From assembly GCA_963761655.1 (NCBI GenBank), contig CAVXHI010000002.1, forward strand, positions 372,001 to 436,000: DNA of 64,000 nucleotides, read 5' to 3'. This document shows positions 50,073 to 58,557 of this stretch, in pieces. This stretch comes from RYN-122 sp963761655 (lineage in GTDB: Bacteria > Actinomycetota > Actinomycetes > Mycobacteriales > SCTD01). The notes under the pieces were generated by a model. The model did not search any database. It was not told the origin of the DNA and saw only the letters and a program-made list of their open reading frames with translations. The position numbers and the translations under genes are program-made. Numbering within the stretch: position 1 is the stretch's first letter; each line of letters opens with the position of its first letter.

Positions 50073-50933
50073 CTAGGCGGGAGCTGCCTGCGCGCCGGGC
50101 ACCGGGACGACGTGCTCGAACCGGGCCAGCGCCACCGCGCCGACCAGGGCCAGCAGGAAGCCGACGACGGCGAAGGGGGCCGTCCCCGCCCGGACCCCGT
50201 CGCCGAGCAGGAGCAGCCCGAGGGCGGCCGGCACCGAGGTCTGGGTGAGGACGAGGGTGGCGGTCGCCAGGGTGATCGAGCTGTGCTGCATGGCGGTCGC
50301 GTAGAGCAGGAAGGCCACGAGGCCGGCCAGCACCAGGACGAGCAGCGCGGGGTCGCGGGCGACCTGCCCGGCGTTCAGCCCGGTGGGCAGCAGGCGGGCC
50401 GCGACGGCGACCAGCCCGAACCCGGTACCGGCCACGAGGCCGAGCAGGGCACCGCCGACCGCCCCCTGCCTCCGGCCGGCGAGGTAGCCCGCGCCCGCCA
50501 CCAGCAGCACGGTCACGAGCAGGGACGCCTCGAGCCCGTACCCGGCGCGCGGCGCGGCCTCGCTGCTCTGCGCGACGCCGGACAGCACACCGAGCCCGCC
50601 GCACAGGGCGGCCACCGCCAGCCAGGCGCGCGCGCTCAGGTGCGCGTGCAGCACCAGCACCGACAGCACAGCGGTCACCGCCACGGACCCGGCGAGCACC
50701 ACCTGCACGAGGAACAGCGGGAGGTCCTGCAGGGCGACGACGTGGAGCGCGAAGCCCAGCAGGTTGAGCAGGACCGAGAGGACGAAGCTGGCCTCGCCTG
50801 CCAGGCGCAGCAGCAGGCGGGGGTCGACGCCGCTGCCGTGCGGTGCCACCTTCTGCACCGCCGTGCCCTGCAGGACGGCGGCGACGCCGTAGCAGGCGGC
50901 GGCCGCGAGCGCGGCGAGCAGGGACAGCAGCAC
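50073..50933 (-). CDS. EamA-like (DMT family) transporter
   Basis: A 286-residue membrane protein with about nine or ten hydrophobic helices arranged as two EamA-like halves (first: LLSLLAALAAAACYGVAAVLQG...LQDLPLFLVQVVLAGSVAVTAVL; second: ASLLVTVLLVAGAGYLAG...LATATLVLTQTSVPAALGLLLLGD). DMT proteins export or import small metabolites. I see no substrate clue. Ends 18 bases after the carboxylase start on the same strand; may be co-transcribed ahead of the carboxylase. Confidence 0.82.
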   Translation of the reverse strand: MLLSLLAALAAAACYGVAAVLQGTAVQKVAPHGSGVDPRLLLRLAGEASFVLSVLLNLLGFALHVVALQDLPLFLVQVVLAGSVAVTAVLSVLVLHAHLSARAWLAVAALCGGLGVLSGVAQSSEAAPRAGYGLEASLLVTVLLVAGAGYLAGRRQGAVGGALLGLVAGTGFGLVAVAARLLPTGLNAGQVARDPALLVLVLAGLVAFLLYATAMQHSSITLATATLVLTQTSVPAALGLLLLGDGVRAGTAPFAVVGFLLALVGAVALARFEHVVPVPGAQAAPA

Positions 50934-50991
50934 GGGCCGAGCCTAGGTTCTGCGACCCTGGAGAGCCGTCCAGGACGCTCCGGAGGACACC

Positions 50992-51825
50992 GTGCTCGAG
51001 CACTCGATCGTCGGCGACGCCATGCAGATGGTGGTCTGCACGCTCCGCCCCGGGCAGGTGCTCTACGCCGAGGCCGGCAAGTTCCTGTTCCGCTCCGGCG
51101 ACGTCGCCCTCGAGACGAAGCTGTCGCAGCCCAGCGGCGGCAGCAGCACGGCCGGCGGGAGCGGTGCGCTCGGCGGGCTGCTCCGCGGGGCCCTCGAGGC
51201 GGGCAAGCGGCTGGCCGCGGGGGAGAGCTTCGCCTTCCAGCACTTCCAGACCCGGGGCGGCGACGGACTGGTGGCCCTGGCGGGGGTGCTGCCCGGCGAG
51301 GTGCGGGCGATCGAGGTCGCCCCGGGGGACACGTGGCTGGCCGAGAAGGACGCCTTCGTCGGCGCGGAGGGCAGCGTCCGGTTCGACGTCGCGTTCAGCG
51401 GCCTGATGACCGGGCTGTTCGGCGGGGAGGGCTTCGTGCTGGAGAAGTTCACCTCCGAGACCGGCGGCACCCTGTTCCTCGGCGGTGCGGGCAACTTCAT
51501 CGACATCAACCCGGCCGAGTACGGCGGCACCCTGCTGGTCGACACCGGCTGCATCGTCGCCTTCGACGGCGACCGGATCCGCTACCGGGTGGAGACCATC
51601 GGGCGCCTCGACCGGGGCGGGCTCATGAACATCGCCTTCGGCGGGGAGGGCTTCACCCAGGCGGTGCTCGAGGGCGACGGCCGGGTGATCCTGCAGAGCA
51701 TGACGGTCTCGGCCCTGGCCAAGGCCCTGGCGAAGAACGCCGGACCGGGCGACCGCAGCGGTGGCGCCGGGGGCAGCGGGCCGCTCGGTGGTCTCGGGGG
51801 CCTGCTCGGCGGATCCCGGGACTAG
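50992..51825 (+). CDS. AIM24/TIGR00266 family protein
   Basis: A 277-residue protein with the double beta-barrel AIM24 pattern: DAMQMVVCTLRPGQVLYAEAGKFLFRSGDVALETKL, FAFQHFQTRGGDGLVALAGVLPGEVRAIEV, FVGAEGSVRFDVAFSGLMTGLFGGEGFVLEKFTSETGGTLFLGGAGNFIDINPAEYGG and YRVETIGRLDRGGLMNIAFGGEGFTQAVLEGDGRVILQSM. A Gly-rich tail (GPLGGLGGLLGGSRD) ends it. In fungi AIM24 acts in mitochondrial cristae organisation; the bacterial role is unknown. Divergent from the transporter gene, convergent with the ABC1 kinase gene. Confidence 0.9.
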   Translation: MLEHSIVGDAMQMVVCTLRPGQVLYAEAGKFLFRSGDVALETKLSQPSGGSSTAGGSGALGGLLRGALEAGKRLAAGESFAFQHFQTRGGDGLVALAGVLPGEVRAIEVAPGDTWLAEKDAFVGAEGSVRFDVAFSGLMTGLFGGEGFVLEKFTSETGGTLFLGGAGNFIDINPAEYGGTLLVDTGCIVAFDGDRIRYRVETIGRLDRGGLMNIAFGGEGFTQAVLEGDGRVILQSMTVSALAKALAKNAGPGDRSGGAGGSGPLGGLGGLLGGSRD

Positions 51826-51837
51826 CCGGTTCTCGGG

Positions 51838-53115
51838 CTACGCGAACCCCGGCAGCCAGCGCGTCAGGACGGGCCGGACGGGGACCTCCGCCTCGAGCTG
51901 GCAGAGCACCCCGACCATGCTCAACCAGACCCGGTGCGTGAACAGGTGCTCGGCCGGCAGGGTGAGCTTCAGGGCGACGCCGAAGTCGGGGTCGCGGGGG
52001 TCGTTGACCCGCCCGAACTCCCCGCGCAGCCACCCTCGGGAGAACCGGAAGCTCTCCTCGCGGGCTGGGACGCTGAACGGCGCCATGTAGTCGACCAGCT
52101 TGCGGACGTCGACGTCGGCGCCGGGCTTGAGGAAGCCGCCGTCGCGCAGTCCGGCCAGCACCGCGGCGTCGTCGTCGGCGAGCAGGGCGCGGATCAGGCG
52201 GCCGAAGGTCTCGGGCATGCCGGGCAGCGTCAGGGTGGAGCCGAAGTCGAGGACGCCGAGCCGGCCGTCGGGCAGCACCCGGACGTTGCCCGGGTGCGGG
52301 TCGGTGTGGAGCAGGCCCACCCGCTCGGGGCCGCTGACGAGGAACACCTGGTAGCGGTGCGCCACCCGGTCGCGCTCGGCCTGGTCGGCCGTACGGGCGA
52401 CCTGCGGCAGGGGCCTCCCCTTCAGCCACTCGCTCACGAGGACGCGCGAGGTCGCGTGCACGACGTGGGGGACGGCGACGTCGGGATCGCCGTCGTAGGC
52501 CACGGCGAACCGCTCCTGGGCGGCGGCCTCGTGCAGGTAGTCGAGCTCCTCCGCCAGCCGGGTGCGCATCTCCGCCACGAGCGGCGGCACGGCGAGCCCG
52601 CGGGCGACCAGCGCGGCCGCGCGGCTGAGGACGGACAGGGTCGTGAGGTCGGACGTCAGGGCCTCGCGGACCCCCGGGTACTGCACCTTCACGGCGACCG
52701 GCCGGCCCTGCCAGGTGGCCCGGTGCACCTGCCCGAGCGAGGCGGCCGCGACTGCCCGCTCCTCGAACTCCCCGAACAGCGACCGCCAGCCCGGTCCGAG
52801 CTCGCGGACGAGGACGGGCTCGACCTCGGCGAAGGGCAGCGCGGCATTGCCCTCCTGCAGCGTGGTCAGCGCCTCGCGCCAGGTGTCCTCGGGGTCGCTG
52901 GGGAACAGCGCCTCCACGGTGCTGAGCAGCTGCCCGGCCTTGAGCGCGCCGCCCTTGAGGTTCCCGAGCACGCGTCGGGTGCGGTCGGCGTTGCGACGGC
53001 GGAGGTCCTGCCGCACCGCCTCGGCGTCCTGCCCGCGGGCCCGCCGGACCGCGCCCTCGACCGACAGGGCGACGGCGCCGGCCGGGAGCGAGAGCAGCTG
53101 CAGGCGCCGGTTCAC
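51838..53115 (-). CDS. ABC1/UbiB-family atypical kinase
   Basis: A 425-residue ABC1 kinase. The KxGQ motif is in LKGGALKAGQLLSTVEAL, the Ala-rich loop in AAASLGQVHRATWQGRPVAVKVQYPG, the ATP Lys in VAVKV, and DFG-like LDFGST follows LLHTDPHPGNVRV. Family members support isoprenoid quinone or lipid biosynthesis. The GTG start 53115 is ten bases after the stop of the DsbA-like gene on the same strand. Menaquinone genes are not in the window. Confidence 0.9.
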   Translation of the reverse strand: MNRRLQLLSLPAGAVALSVEGAVRRARGQDAEAVRQDLRRRNADRTRRVLGNLKGGALKAGQLLSTVEALFPSDPEDTWREALTTLQEGNAALPFAEVEPVLVRELGPGWRSLFGEFEERAVAAASLGQVHRATWQGRPVAVKVQYPGVREALTSDLTTLSVLSRAAALVARGLAVPPLVAEMRTRLAEELDYLHEAAAQERFAVAYDGDPDVAVPHVVHATSRVLVSEWLKGRPLPQVARTADQAERDRVAHRYQVFLVSGPERVGLLHTDPHPGNVRVLPDGRLGVLDFGSTLTLPGMPETFGRLIRALLADDDAAVLAGLRDGGFLKPGADVDVRKLVDYMAPFSVPAREESFRFSRGWLRGEFGRVNDPRDPDFGVALKLTLPAEHLFTHRVWLSMVGVLCQLEAEVPVRPVLTRWLPGFA

Positions 53116-53125
53116 AGGTCCTGGA

Positions 53126-53821
53126 TCACAGGCTGCAGCTGTCGCCCTCGCAGGACTCGCCACCCGCGACGGTGACCAGGGGCCGGTCGCTCCACGCCTT
53201 CTCGAGCACCTGCACGATGACCTCGGCCGGCTGCGCCCCCGAGACGCCGTACTTTCCGTCGACGACGAAGAACGGGACGCCGGTGATGCCGTAGGCCTGC
53301 GCCTGGGCCTCGTCAGCGCGGACGGCGTCGGCGTACCGGTCGGTGGCGAGGACGGCGCGGACGTCGTCGTCGGGCAGGCCGACCGACACCGCGACGGCGG
53401 TGAGCGCGTCGTGGTCGGAGACGGCCAGCCCGGCGCCGAACGTCTCGGCGTCCAGCCGCTCCTTGAGGGCGTCCTGCAGGCCGTGCTCGAGGGCCAGGTG
53501 CAGGAGGCGGTGGGCGTCGAAGGTGTTGCCGGGGCGCGACAGGTCGAAGCGGAAGTCCAGGCCCTCGGACGCGGCCGTGGCGGTCATCCCGTCGATCATC
53601 TCCTGCGCCTGGGCGACCCCCCGGCCGTACTTCGCGGCCAGCCGCTCGGCGTACCCGCCGCCGACCTCGGGCGACGGCCCGGCGGTGGTGTCGAGCTCGA
53701 AGCTGCGCCACACGAGCTCGACGTCGTCGCGCTGGGGGAACTGCGCCAGCGCAGCTTCGAAGCGGCGCTTGCCGATGTAGCACCAGGGGCAGACGACGTC
53801 GGACCAGATCTCGACCTTCAT
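53126..53821 (-). CDS. FrnE-like DsbA family oxidoreductase
   Basis: A 231-residue thioredoxin-fold protein: MKVEIWSDVVCPWCYIGKRRF with active site CPWC (11-14), ELDTTAGPSP, RPGNTFDAHRLLHLAL, and GITGVPFFVVDGKYGVSGAQ with the cis-Pro. It ends in CEGDSCSL, an extra C-x4-C that is not in most FrnE proteins and could be a second redox pair. FrnE-type enzymes reduce or isomerise disulphides in the cytoplasm; no signal peptide is present. The start ATG 53821 precedes the lipoprotein gene region by 28 bases in the opposite sense of transcription order (same strand, downstream of it). Confidence 0.9.
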   Translation of the reverse strand: MKVEIWSDVVCPWCYIGKRRFEAALAQFPQRDDVELVWRSFELDTTAGPSPEVGGGYAERLAAKYGRGVAQAQEMIDGMTATAASEGLDFRFDLSRPGNTFDAHRLLHLALEHGLQDALKERLDAETFGAGLAVSDHDALTAVAVSVGLPDDDVRAVLATDRYADAVRADEAQAQAYGITGVPFFVVDGKYGVSGAQPAEVIVQVLEKAWSDRPLVTVAGGESCEGDSCSL

Positions 53822-53849
53822 GCCTGTCGCAACGCACCCGGCCGGGCGG

Positions 53850-54479
53850 CTATGCCGTCCGGACGTCCACCACGACGCGGGCGGGCGAGGCCAGCCGGAA
53901 GACCCGGAACGGTGCCTTGCGGGTCAGCCCGACGAAGGCGGTGAACTGCCCCTCGAACGTCGCCTGCAGGTCGACCTCCCTCACCAGGGAGGTGTCCTTC
54001 GGCGTCAGGTCGCGGGAGGCCTCGGTCTGCCCCGTGTCGAACGGGTAGCCGACGCCGGTGACGACGACCCGCAGGAACGCCTTCCCCGCGACCTGGACGG
54101 CCTCGCCCGACCCGTCTGCCGTGGGGGCGTCGACGTACTCGACCCGCCAGCCCGGCGCCCCGGCCGCCTTGCCCTCGAGCTCGAAGACCACCCGGTCGTA
54201 CCCGGCCTGCCGGGCGGCCCGGACGGCCGTGACCGTCAGGGGGGAGCCGCTGGCGGTCCCGGTGTCGGGGGACGTCGAGGCCCGGAAGGCCGGCGTCGCC
54301 GCAGGGGCGGCCGACGACGCGACCGACGGGGGGCTCGAGGGCCGCCCGGTCAGCGGGAGCGGGGCGTCCGTGGAGGGCAGGGCGGTCGCGACCGGCGTCG
54401 ACGGCGACGGCGACGGGTCGTCCGTGCAGGCGGACAGCGCGGCGAGCAGGAGGACGAGGGGGACGGCGGTGCGCTTCAC
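53850..54479 (-). CDS. AMIN-like domain lipoprotein
   Basis: A 209-residue lipoprotein: lipobox LSAC (residues about 14-17, VKRTAVPLVLLLAALSACTDD), a 60-residue Ser/Pro/Thr/Ala linker, and an AMIN-like domain (LTVTAVRAARQAGYDRVVFELEGKAAGAPGWRVEYVDAP, AFLRVVVTGVGYPFDTG, FVGLTRKAPFRVFRLASPARVVVDV). Related domains bind peptidoglycan or the periplasmic faces of secreted wall-associated systems. Start GTG 54479. It lies between the RecQ-like gene (upstream, same strand) and the FrnE-like gene. Confidence 0.8.
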   Translation of the reverse strand: MKRTAVPLVLLLAALSACTDDPSPSPSTPVATALPSTDAPLPLTGRPSSPPSVASSAAPAATPAFRASTSPDTGTASGSPLTVTAVRAARQAGYDRVVFELEGKAAGAPGWRVEYVDAPTADGSGEAVQVAGKAFLRVVVTGVGYPFDTGQTEASRDLTPKDTSLVREVDLQATFEGQFTAFVGLTRKAPFRVFRLASPARVVVDVRTA

Positions 54480-54523
54480 CGGGGAAGTGTCCCGCGCCCC
54501 GGCGCCGTCACGGTCAGGCGCGC

Positions 54524-56605
54524 TCAGGCGTCGACGGCCAGCACCAGGGGCAGCACCGGTCCGGCACCCGCCTCGCGCAGCACGCGGGCGCACTCGGTGA
54601 GGGTCCAGCCGGTGTCGGTCCGGTCGTCTACGAGCAGGACCGGACCGCCGTCGAGCGGGAGGCCGGAGGACACGGCGAAGGCCCCGTGGACGGCCTGCAG
54701 GCGCTGCGCGCTGTTGCTGCGGCCGGTGCCGGGCGGCTCGTCGCGGACCCGCTCCAGCTCGCCGAGCAGCGGCAGGCGGCCCAGCTGCGAGAGCCGGCCG
54801 GCGAGGGACCGGACCAGGAGCGGGCGGCCGCGGGACGGGACCGAGACGATCCCGGTCGGGCGCTGCTCCCAGCCCCAGCCGGCCAGGACCTTGACGACCG
54901 CCTGGACGACGGCGTCGTCGACCTCGGCGTCCGGGCCGGAGAAGACCGTGCGCAGCCGCCCGCCCCAGCCGATGTCGGACAGCCGCCCGAGGGCACGACC
55001 GCTCTCGGCCTGCCGCTCCGGCGGGATCTTGCCCTTCACGGCGGTCAGGCCGGTCGGCCACATCCGGCGCGGCTCGACCTCGACGCCGGGGCGCCCGAGG
55101 GCGGCCTGCGCGGCGGCGAGGGACTCCTCGCTCACGGCGGGGTCGCGGAAGGTGCCGGTGCAGGTGTCGCAGCGGCCGCAGGGGGCGGCCTCGGGGTCGT
55201 CGAGCTGCCGGCGCAGGTACTCCATGCGGCAGCCCTCGGTGGTGGCGTACTCGCGCATGGCCTGCTGCTCGGCGGCCCGGTCCGCGGCGACCTTGGCGTA
55301 CCGGTCGGCGTCGTAGGCCCAGTCCTGGCCGGTGGAGAGCCAGCCGCCCTGGACCCTGTGCACCGCGCCGTCGACGTCGAGGACCTTGAGCATCGTCTCG
55401 AGCCGGGTGCGGCGGAGGTCGACGTGGGCCTCGAGGGCGGCGGTCGACATCGGCCGGTCGGGCTGCAGGGTGGCGAGCACCTGCCGCACCTGCTCCTCCG
55501 GCGGGAAGCCCAGGGAGGCGAAGTAGCGCCAGATCGCCTCGTCGTCGGCGCCGGGCAGCAGCACGACCTCGGCCCGGTCCACGCCGCGGCCCGCGCGCCC
55601 GACCTGCTGGTAGTAGGCGATGGGGGAGGCGGGCGCCCCCAGGTGCACCACGAAGCCGAGGTCGGGCTTGTCGAAGCCCATCCCGAGGGCGCTCGTGGCG
55701 ACGAGCGCCTTGACCCGGTTGCCGAGCAGGTCCTCCTCGGCCTGCCGGCGCTCGGCGTCGTCGGTGCGGCCGGAGTAGGCCTGGGCGGCGATGCCGCGGC
55801 TGCGCAGGAAGGCCGCGACGTCGTCGGCGCCGGCGACGGTGAGCGTGTAGACGATGCCCGAGCCCGGCAGGCGGGGGAGCGTGTCGGCGAGCCAGGCCAG
55901 CCGGTGGGCGGGGGAGGGCAGCCGGGCGACGGACAGGTGCAGCGACTCCCGCTCCAGCGGCCCGCGCAGCACGAGGGTGTCGTCGCCGGCGGCGAGCTGG
56001 CCCGCGACGTCCTCGACGACGCGGGCGTTCGCGGTGGCCGTCGTCGCGAGGACGGGCGTACCGGCGGGCAGCTCGGCGAGCAGGGTCCGCAGCCGCCGGT
56101 AGTCCGGGCGGAAGTCGTGGCCCCAGTCGCTGATGCAGTGGGCCTCGTCGACGACGAGCAGGCCGGCGGTGGCGGCCAGGCGGGGCAGGACGGCGTCGCG
56201 GAAGCCCGGGTTGTTGAGCCGTTCGGGACTGACCAGCAGGACGTCGACCTCGCCGCGCTCGACCGCCCCGTAGACCTCCTGCCACTGCGTGACGTTGGTC
56301 GAGTTGACGGTCACGGCGGTGATGCCGGCCTTCTCGGCGGCGGCGACCTGGTTGCGCATGAGGGCGAGCAGCGGGCTGACCAGCACGGTCGGACCGGCCT
56401 GGCGGGCCCGCAGCAGGGCGGTCGCGACGAAGTAGACCGCCGACTTCCCCCAGCCGGTGCGCTGCACCACCAGGGCGCGCCGCCGCCCGACGACGAGGGC
56501 CTCGATCGCTGTCCACTGGTCCTCGCGCAGGACCGCGTCCGAGCCGGCCAGGGCCCGCAGGACCGCCTCGGCCTCGTCGCGGGAGGGGGCGGTCGGTGTG
56601 GTCAC
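54524..56605 (-). CDS. RecQ-family DNA helicase fused to a phosphoribosyltransferase-like domain
   Basis: A 693-residue protein. Helicase core: Walker A VVQRTGWGKSAVYF (about 47-60; Arg and Trp replace the usual Pro-Thr-Gly-Gly), VDEAHCISDWGHDFRPDYRRL, QVGRAGRGVDRAEVVLLPG. RecQ zinc site: CRMEYLRRQLDDPEAAPCGRCDTC. The C-terminal about 110 residues end in VLLVDDRTDTGWTLTECARVLREAGAG, a perfect PRPP-binding motif of type I phosphoribosyltransferases, matching ComF-like proteins. Fusion of a RecQ helicase and a ComF-type domain suggests a role in DNA uptake or repair. GTG start 56605. Confidence 0.88.
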   Translation of the reverse strand: MTTPTAPSRDEAEAVLRALAGSDAVLREDQWTAIEALVVGRRRALVVQRTGWGKSAVYFVATALLRARQAGPTVLVSPLLALMRNQVAAAEKAGITAVTVNSTNVTQWQEVYGAVERGEVDVLLVSPERLNNPGFRDAVLPRLAATAGLLVVDEAHCISDWGHDFRPDYRRLRTLLAELPAGTPVLATTATANARVVEDVAGQLAAGDDTLVLRGPLERESLHLSVARLPSPAHRLAWLADTLPRLPGSGIVYTLTVAGADDVAAFLRSRGIAAQAYSGRTDDAERRQAEEDLLGNRVKALVATSALGMGFDKPDLGFVVHLGAPASPIAYYQQVGRAGRGVDRAEVVLLPGADDEAIWRYFASLGFPPEEQVRQVLATLQPDRPMSTAALEAHVDLRRTRLETMLKVLDVDGAVHRVQGGWLSTGQDWAYDADRYAKVAADRAAEQQAMREYATTEGCRMEYLRRQLDDPEAAPCGRCDTCTGTFRDPAVSEESLAAAQAALGRPGVEVEPRRMWPTGLTAVKGKIPPERQAESGRALGRLSDIGWGGRLRTVFSGPDAEVDDAVVQAVVKVLAGWGWEQRPTGIVSVPSRGRPLLVRSLAGRLSQLGRLPLLGELERVRDEPPGTGRSNSAQRLQAVHGAFAVSSGLPLDGGPVLLVDDRTDTGWTLTECARVLREAGAGPVLPLVLAVDA

Positions 56606-56632
56606 CCGAGGAGGCTAGGCACACACTGGGGC

Positions 56633-57532
56633 GTGCCGTCCCGCCTGCTCGCCCTCGTCCTGCCGCTCCTCCTGCTGACGGCGTGCAGCAGCCAGCCTGC
56701 CGCCCCGTCCGCCGCCTCGTCTACTGCTCCGGCCGCTGGTCCGGCCGCCACCGCCTCGGCGAGCGCGGCGCCCAGCGGGCCGGAGCGGCGCACCGTCACC
56801 GTCGGCTCCACCGCCCGGCCGTACCTGCTGGTCCGCCCTCCGGCCGGCGCCCCGGTGCTGGGTGCGGTGCTCGTGCTGCACGCGCAGAACCAGACGATGG
56901 GCAAGGCCCAGGAGACCTACGGGCTCGGGCACCTGCCCGGTCGGGGTCAGCTGGTCGCCTACCTGGGCGGCTACCGCGGCTCCTGGAACAGCGGCGGCTG
57001 CTGCGGTGCCGCCCGTTCGGAGGGTGTCGACGACCTCGGCTACCTGCGGCAGGTGGTCGCCGACCTGCGCCCGATGCTGCCGACCGGCCGGCCCGTCTCG
57101 CTCCTGGGCTACTCGACCGGGGCGATGATGGCCTACGCCGCCGTCTGCCACGCCGACCTCGGGCTGCGCCTGGTCGTCAGCGTCTCGGGCACCCGCTCCT
57201 CCGGCTGCAGCCGGGCCGCCCTGCCGTTCCGCTTCGTCGAGCTGCACGGGGCGAAGGACGCGACCATCCCGCTCGACCCGCCCGCGAAGAAGAGCCCGCT
57301 GCTCGGGATCGTCCCGGTGCCGGCCCGGCCCGCCACGCGCACCCTCGCGTCGGCCGCCGGCTGCACCCGCACCGTCGACGGCGGCGCGAGCCGCACCGAC
57401 TCCGGTGGCTGCCGCGGGGGCGGCGTCGTCCGGCTGCTGGTGAAGACCACGGCGGGACACGTGTACGGCGACCTCGGTGCCCCGGTCGTGCTGACCCGGG
57501 CGCTCGAGGAGGTCGGGCAGATGACGCCGTAG
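56633..57532 (+). CDS. PHB-depolymerase/LpqC-type secreted esterase, lipoprotein
   Basis: A 299-residue lipoprotein: lipobox LLTACSS, Ser/Ala linker, then an esterase domain: VLHAQNQTMGKAQETYGLG, WNSGGCCGAARSEGVDDLGYLRQVV, nucleophile LLGYSTGAMMAYAAV (Ser in GYSTG), FVELHGAKDATIPL (Asp) and TTAGHVYGDL (His). Cysteine pairs GGCCG and SGCSR fit an exported protein. Homologues hydrolyse polyhydroxybutyrate oligomers or feruloyl esters. Divergent from the RecQ gene, with 27 bases between starts. Confidence 0.85.
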   Translation: MPSRLLALVLPLLLLTACSSQPAAPSAASSTAPAAGPAATASASAAPSGPERRTVTVGSTARPYLLVRPPAGAPVLGAVLVLHAQNQTMGKAQETYGLGHLPGRGQLVAYLGGYRGSWNSGGCCGAARSEGVDDLGYLRQVVADLRPMLPTGRPVSLLGYSTGAMMAYAAVCHADLGLRLVVSVSGTRSSGCSRAALPFRFVELHGAKDATIPLDPPAKKSPLLGIVPVPARPATRTLASAAGCTRTVDGGASRTDSGGCRGGGVVRLLVKTTAGHVYGDLGAPVVLTRALEEVGQMTP

Positions 57533-57533
57533 G

Positions 57534-58511
57534 TCAGGACGCCCCGGGGGACAGCACCGCGAGGTCGGTCACGACCGCAAGGTGGTCGCTCCCGGGCACC
57601 CGGGCCTCGCGCTGGTCGAGCACGGCCAGGCGGCCGCCCTCGCCGTCACGGACCAGGACGTGGTCCAGCTGCAGCACGGGCAGGCCGACGGGCCAGGTCC
57701 GCGCGAGGCCCCGCCCCCGTTCGTCCGCGGCGTCGCGCAGCCCGGTGTCGAGCAGCCGCCGGAAGGGCGCGTGGTCTCGGTCGGCGTTGAGGTCCCCGGC
57801 CACGACGACGGGCAGCCGGACGGCGGCCACCTCCTGGGCGAGCGCCTCGAGGTTGCTCCGCCACAGCGGCTCCCAGGCCGAGACCGGCGGGAGCGGGTGC
57901 CCGGCGAGGATCCGCACGGCCACCCCGCCCACCCGCACCGTGCCCCGCGGCAGCAGCCGGACGTCGACCGCCTCCTCGGCCGGGTCGGTGAGGGGGAGCC
58001 GGCTGAACAGGCCGACTCCCTCGGCCCGTCCGGCCAGGCCGACCTCCTGGAACGGCAGGTCCTCCAGCAGGCCGCTCGCGACCAGCCCGGCGAGCCCCTC
58101 CGCCGTGAGCTCGGGGACGACGAGGACGTCGGGCCGCAGGGCGCGCAGGGCGCGGCCGGACCGTGCCGGGTCGGGGTTGCCGACGTAGAGGTTCGCCGTG
58201 ACGACCCGCAGCCGCGGGGCGTCCCGCGCGCCGGCGGGCAGCGGGGCGGCACCCAGGGCGGGGGCCACCACCCCGAGGTGCCCGGCCACGACGACGGCGG
58301 CGAGCAGCGCCAGCAGGCGGGCCCGCAGCGCCACGGCGACGAGCAGCAGGGGGTAGGCCGGCAGGAGCACCAGGGGCAGCGCCCCGACGAGGAGGTCGAA
58401 CAGGCCGCCGCGCTCGAGGCCGGACAGCCGCAGCACGAGCAGGACCAGCAGCGCGCCGAGGACGAGGCCGGTCAGGTCCCGGACGGTCCGCCGGGCCGGT
58501 CGCGGCGCCAC
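57534..58511 (-). CDS. Endonuclease/exonuclease/phosphatase (EEP) family membrane protein
   Basis: A 325-residue protein with three N-terminal transmembrane helices (LVLGALLVLLVLRLSGL; LLVGALPLVLLPAYPLLLVAVALRA; LLALLAAVVVAGHLGVVAPAL) followed by an EEP domain: LRVVTANLYVGN, DVLVVPELTAEGL, VVVAGDLNADRDHAPFRRLLD, LQLDHVLV and GSDHLAVVTDLAV, all catalytic blocks of DNase I-like metallo-phosphoesterases. The active domain faces the outside if topology follows the positive-inside rule. Substrate unknown (nucleic acid, phospholipid or inositol phosphate). Convergent with the esterase gene, two bases apart. Confidence 0.85.
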   Translation of the reverse strand: MAPRPARRTVRDLTGLVLGALLVLLVLRLSGLERGGLFDLLVGALPLVLLPAYPLLLVAVALRARLLALLAAVVVAGHLGVVAPALGAAPLPAGARDAPRLRVVTANLYVGNPDPARSGRALRALRPDVLVVPELTAEGLAGLVASGLLEDLPFQEVGLAGRAEGVGLFSRLPLTDPAEEAVDVRLLPRGTVRVGGVAVRILAGHPLPPVSAWEPLWRSNLEALAQEVAAVRLPVVVAGDLNADRDHAPFRRLLDTGLRDAADERGRGLARTWPVGLPVLQLDHVLVRDGEGGRLAVLDQREARVPGSDHLAVVTDLAVLSPGAS

Positions 58512-58557
58512 CGGACCACCCTGTCAGGACGGCGGCAGGTCCACCCGCCGACCGTCC

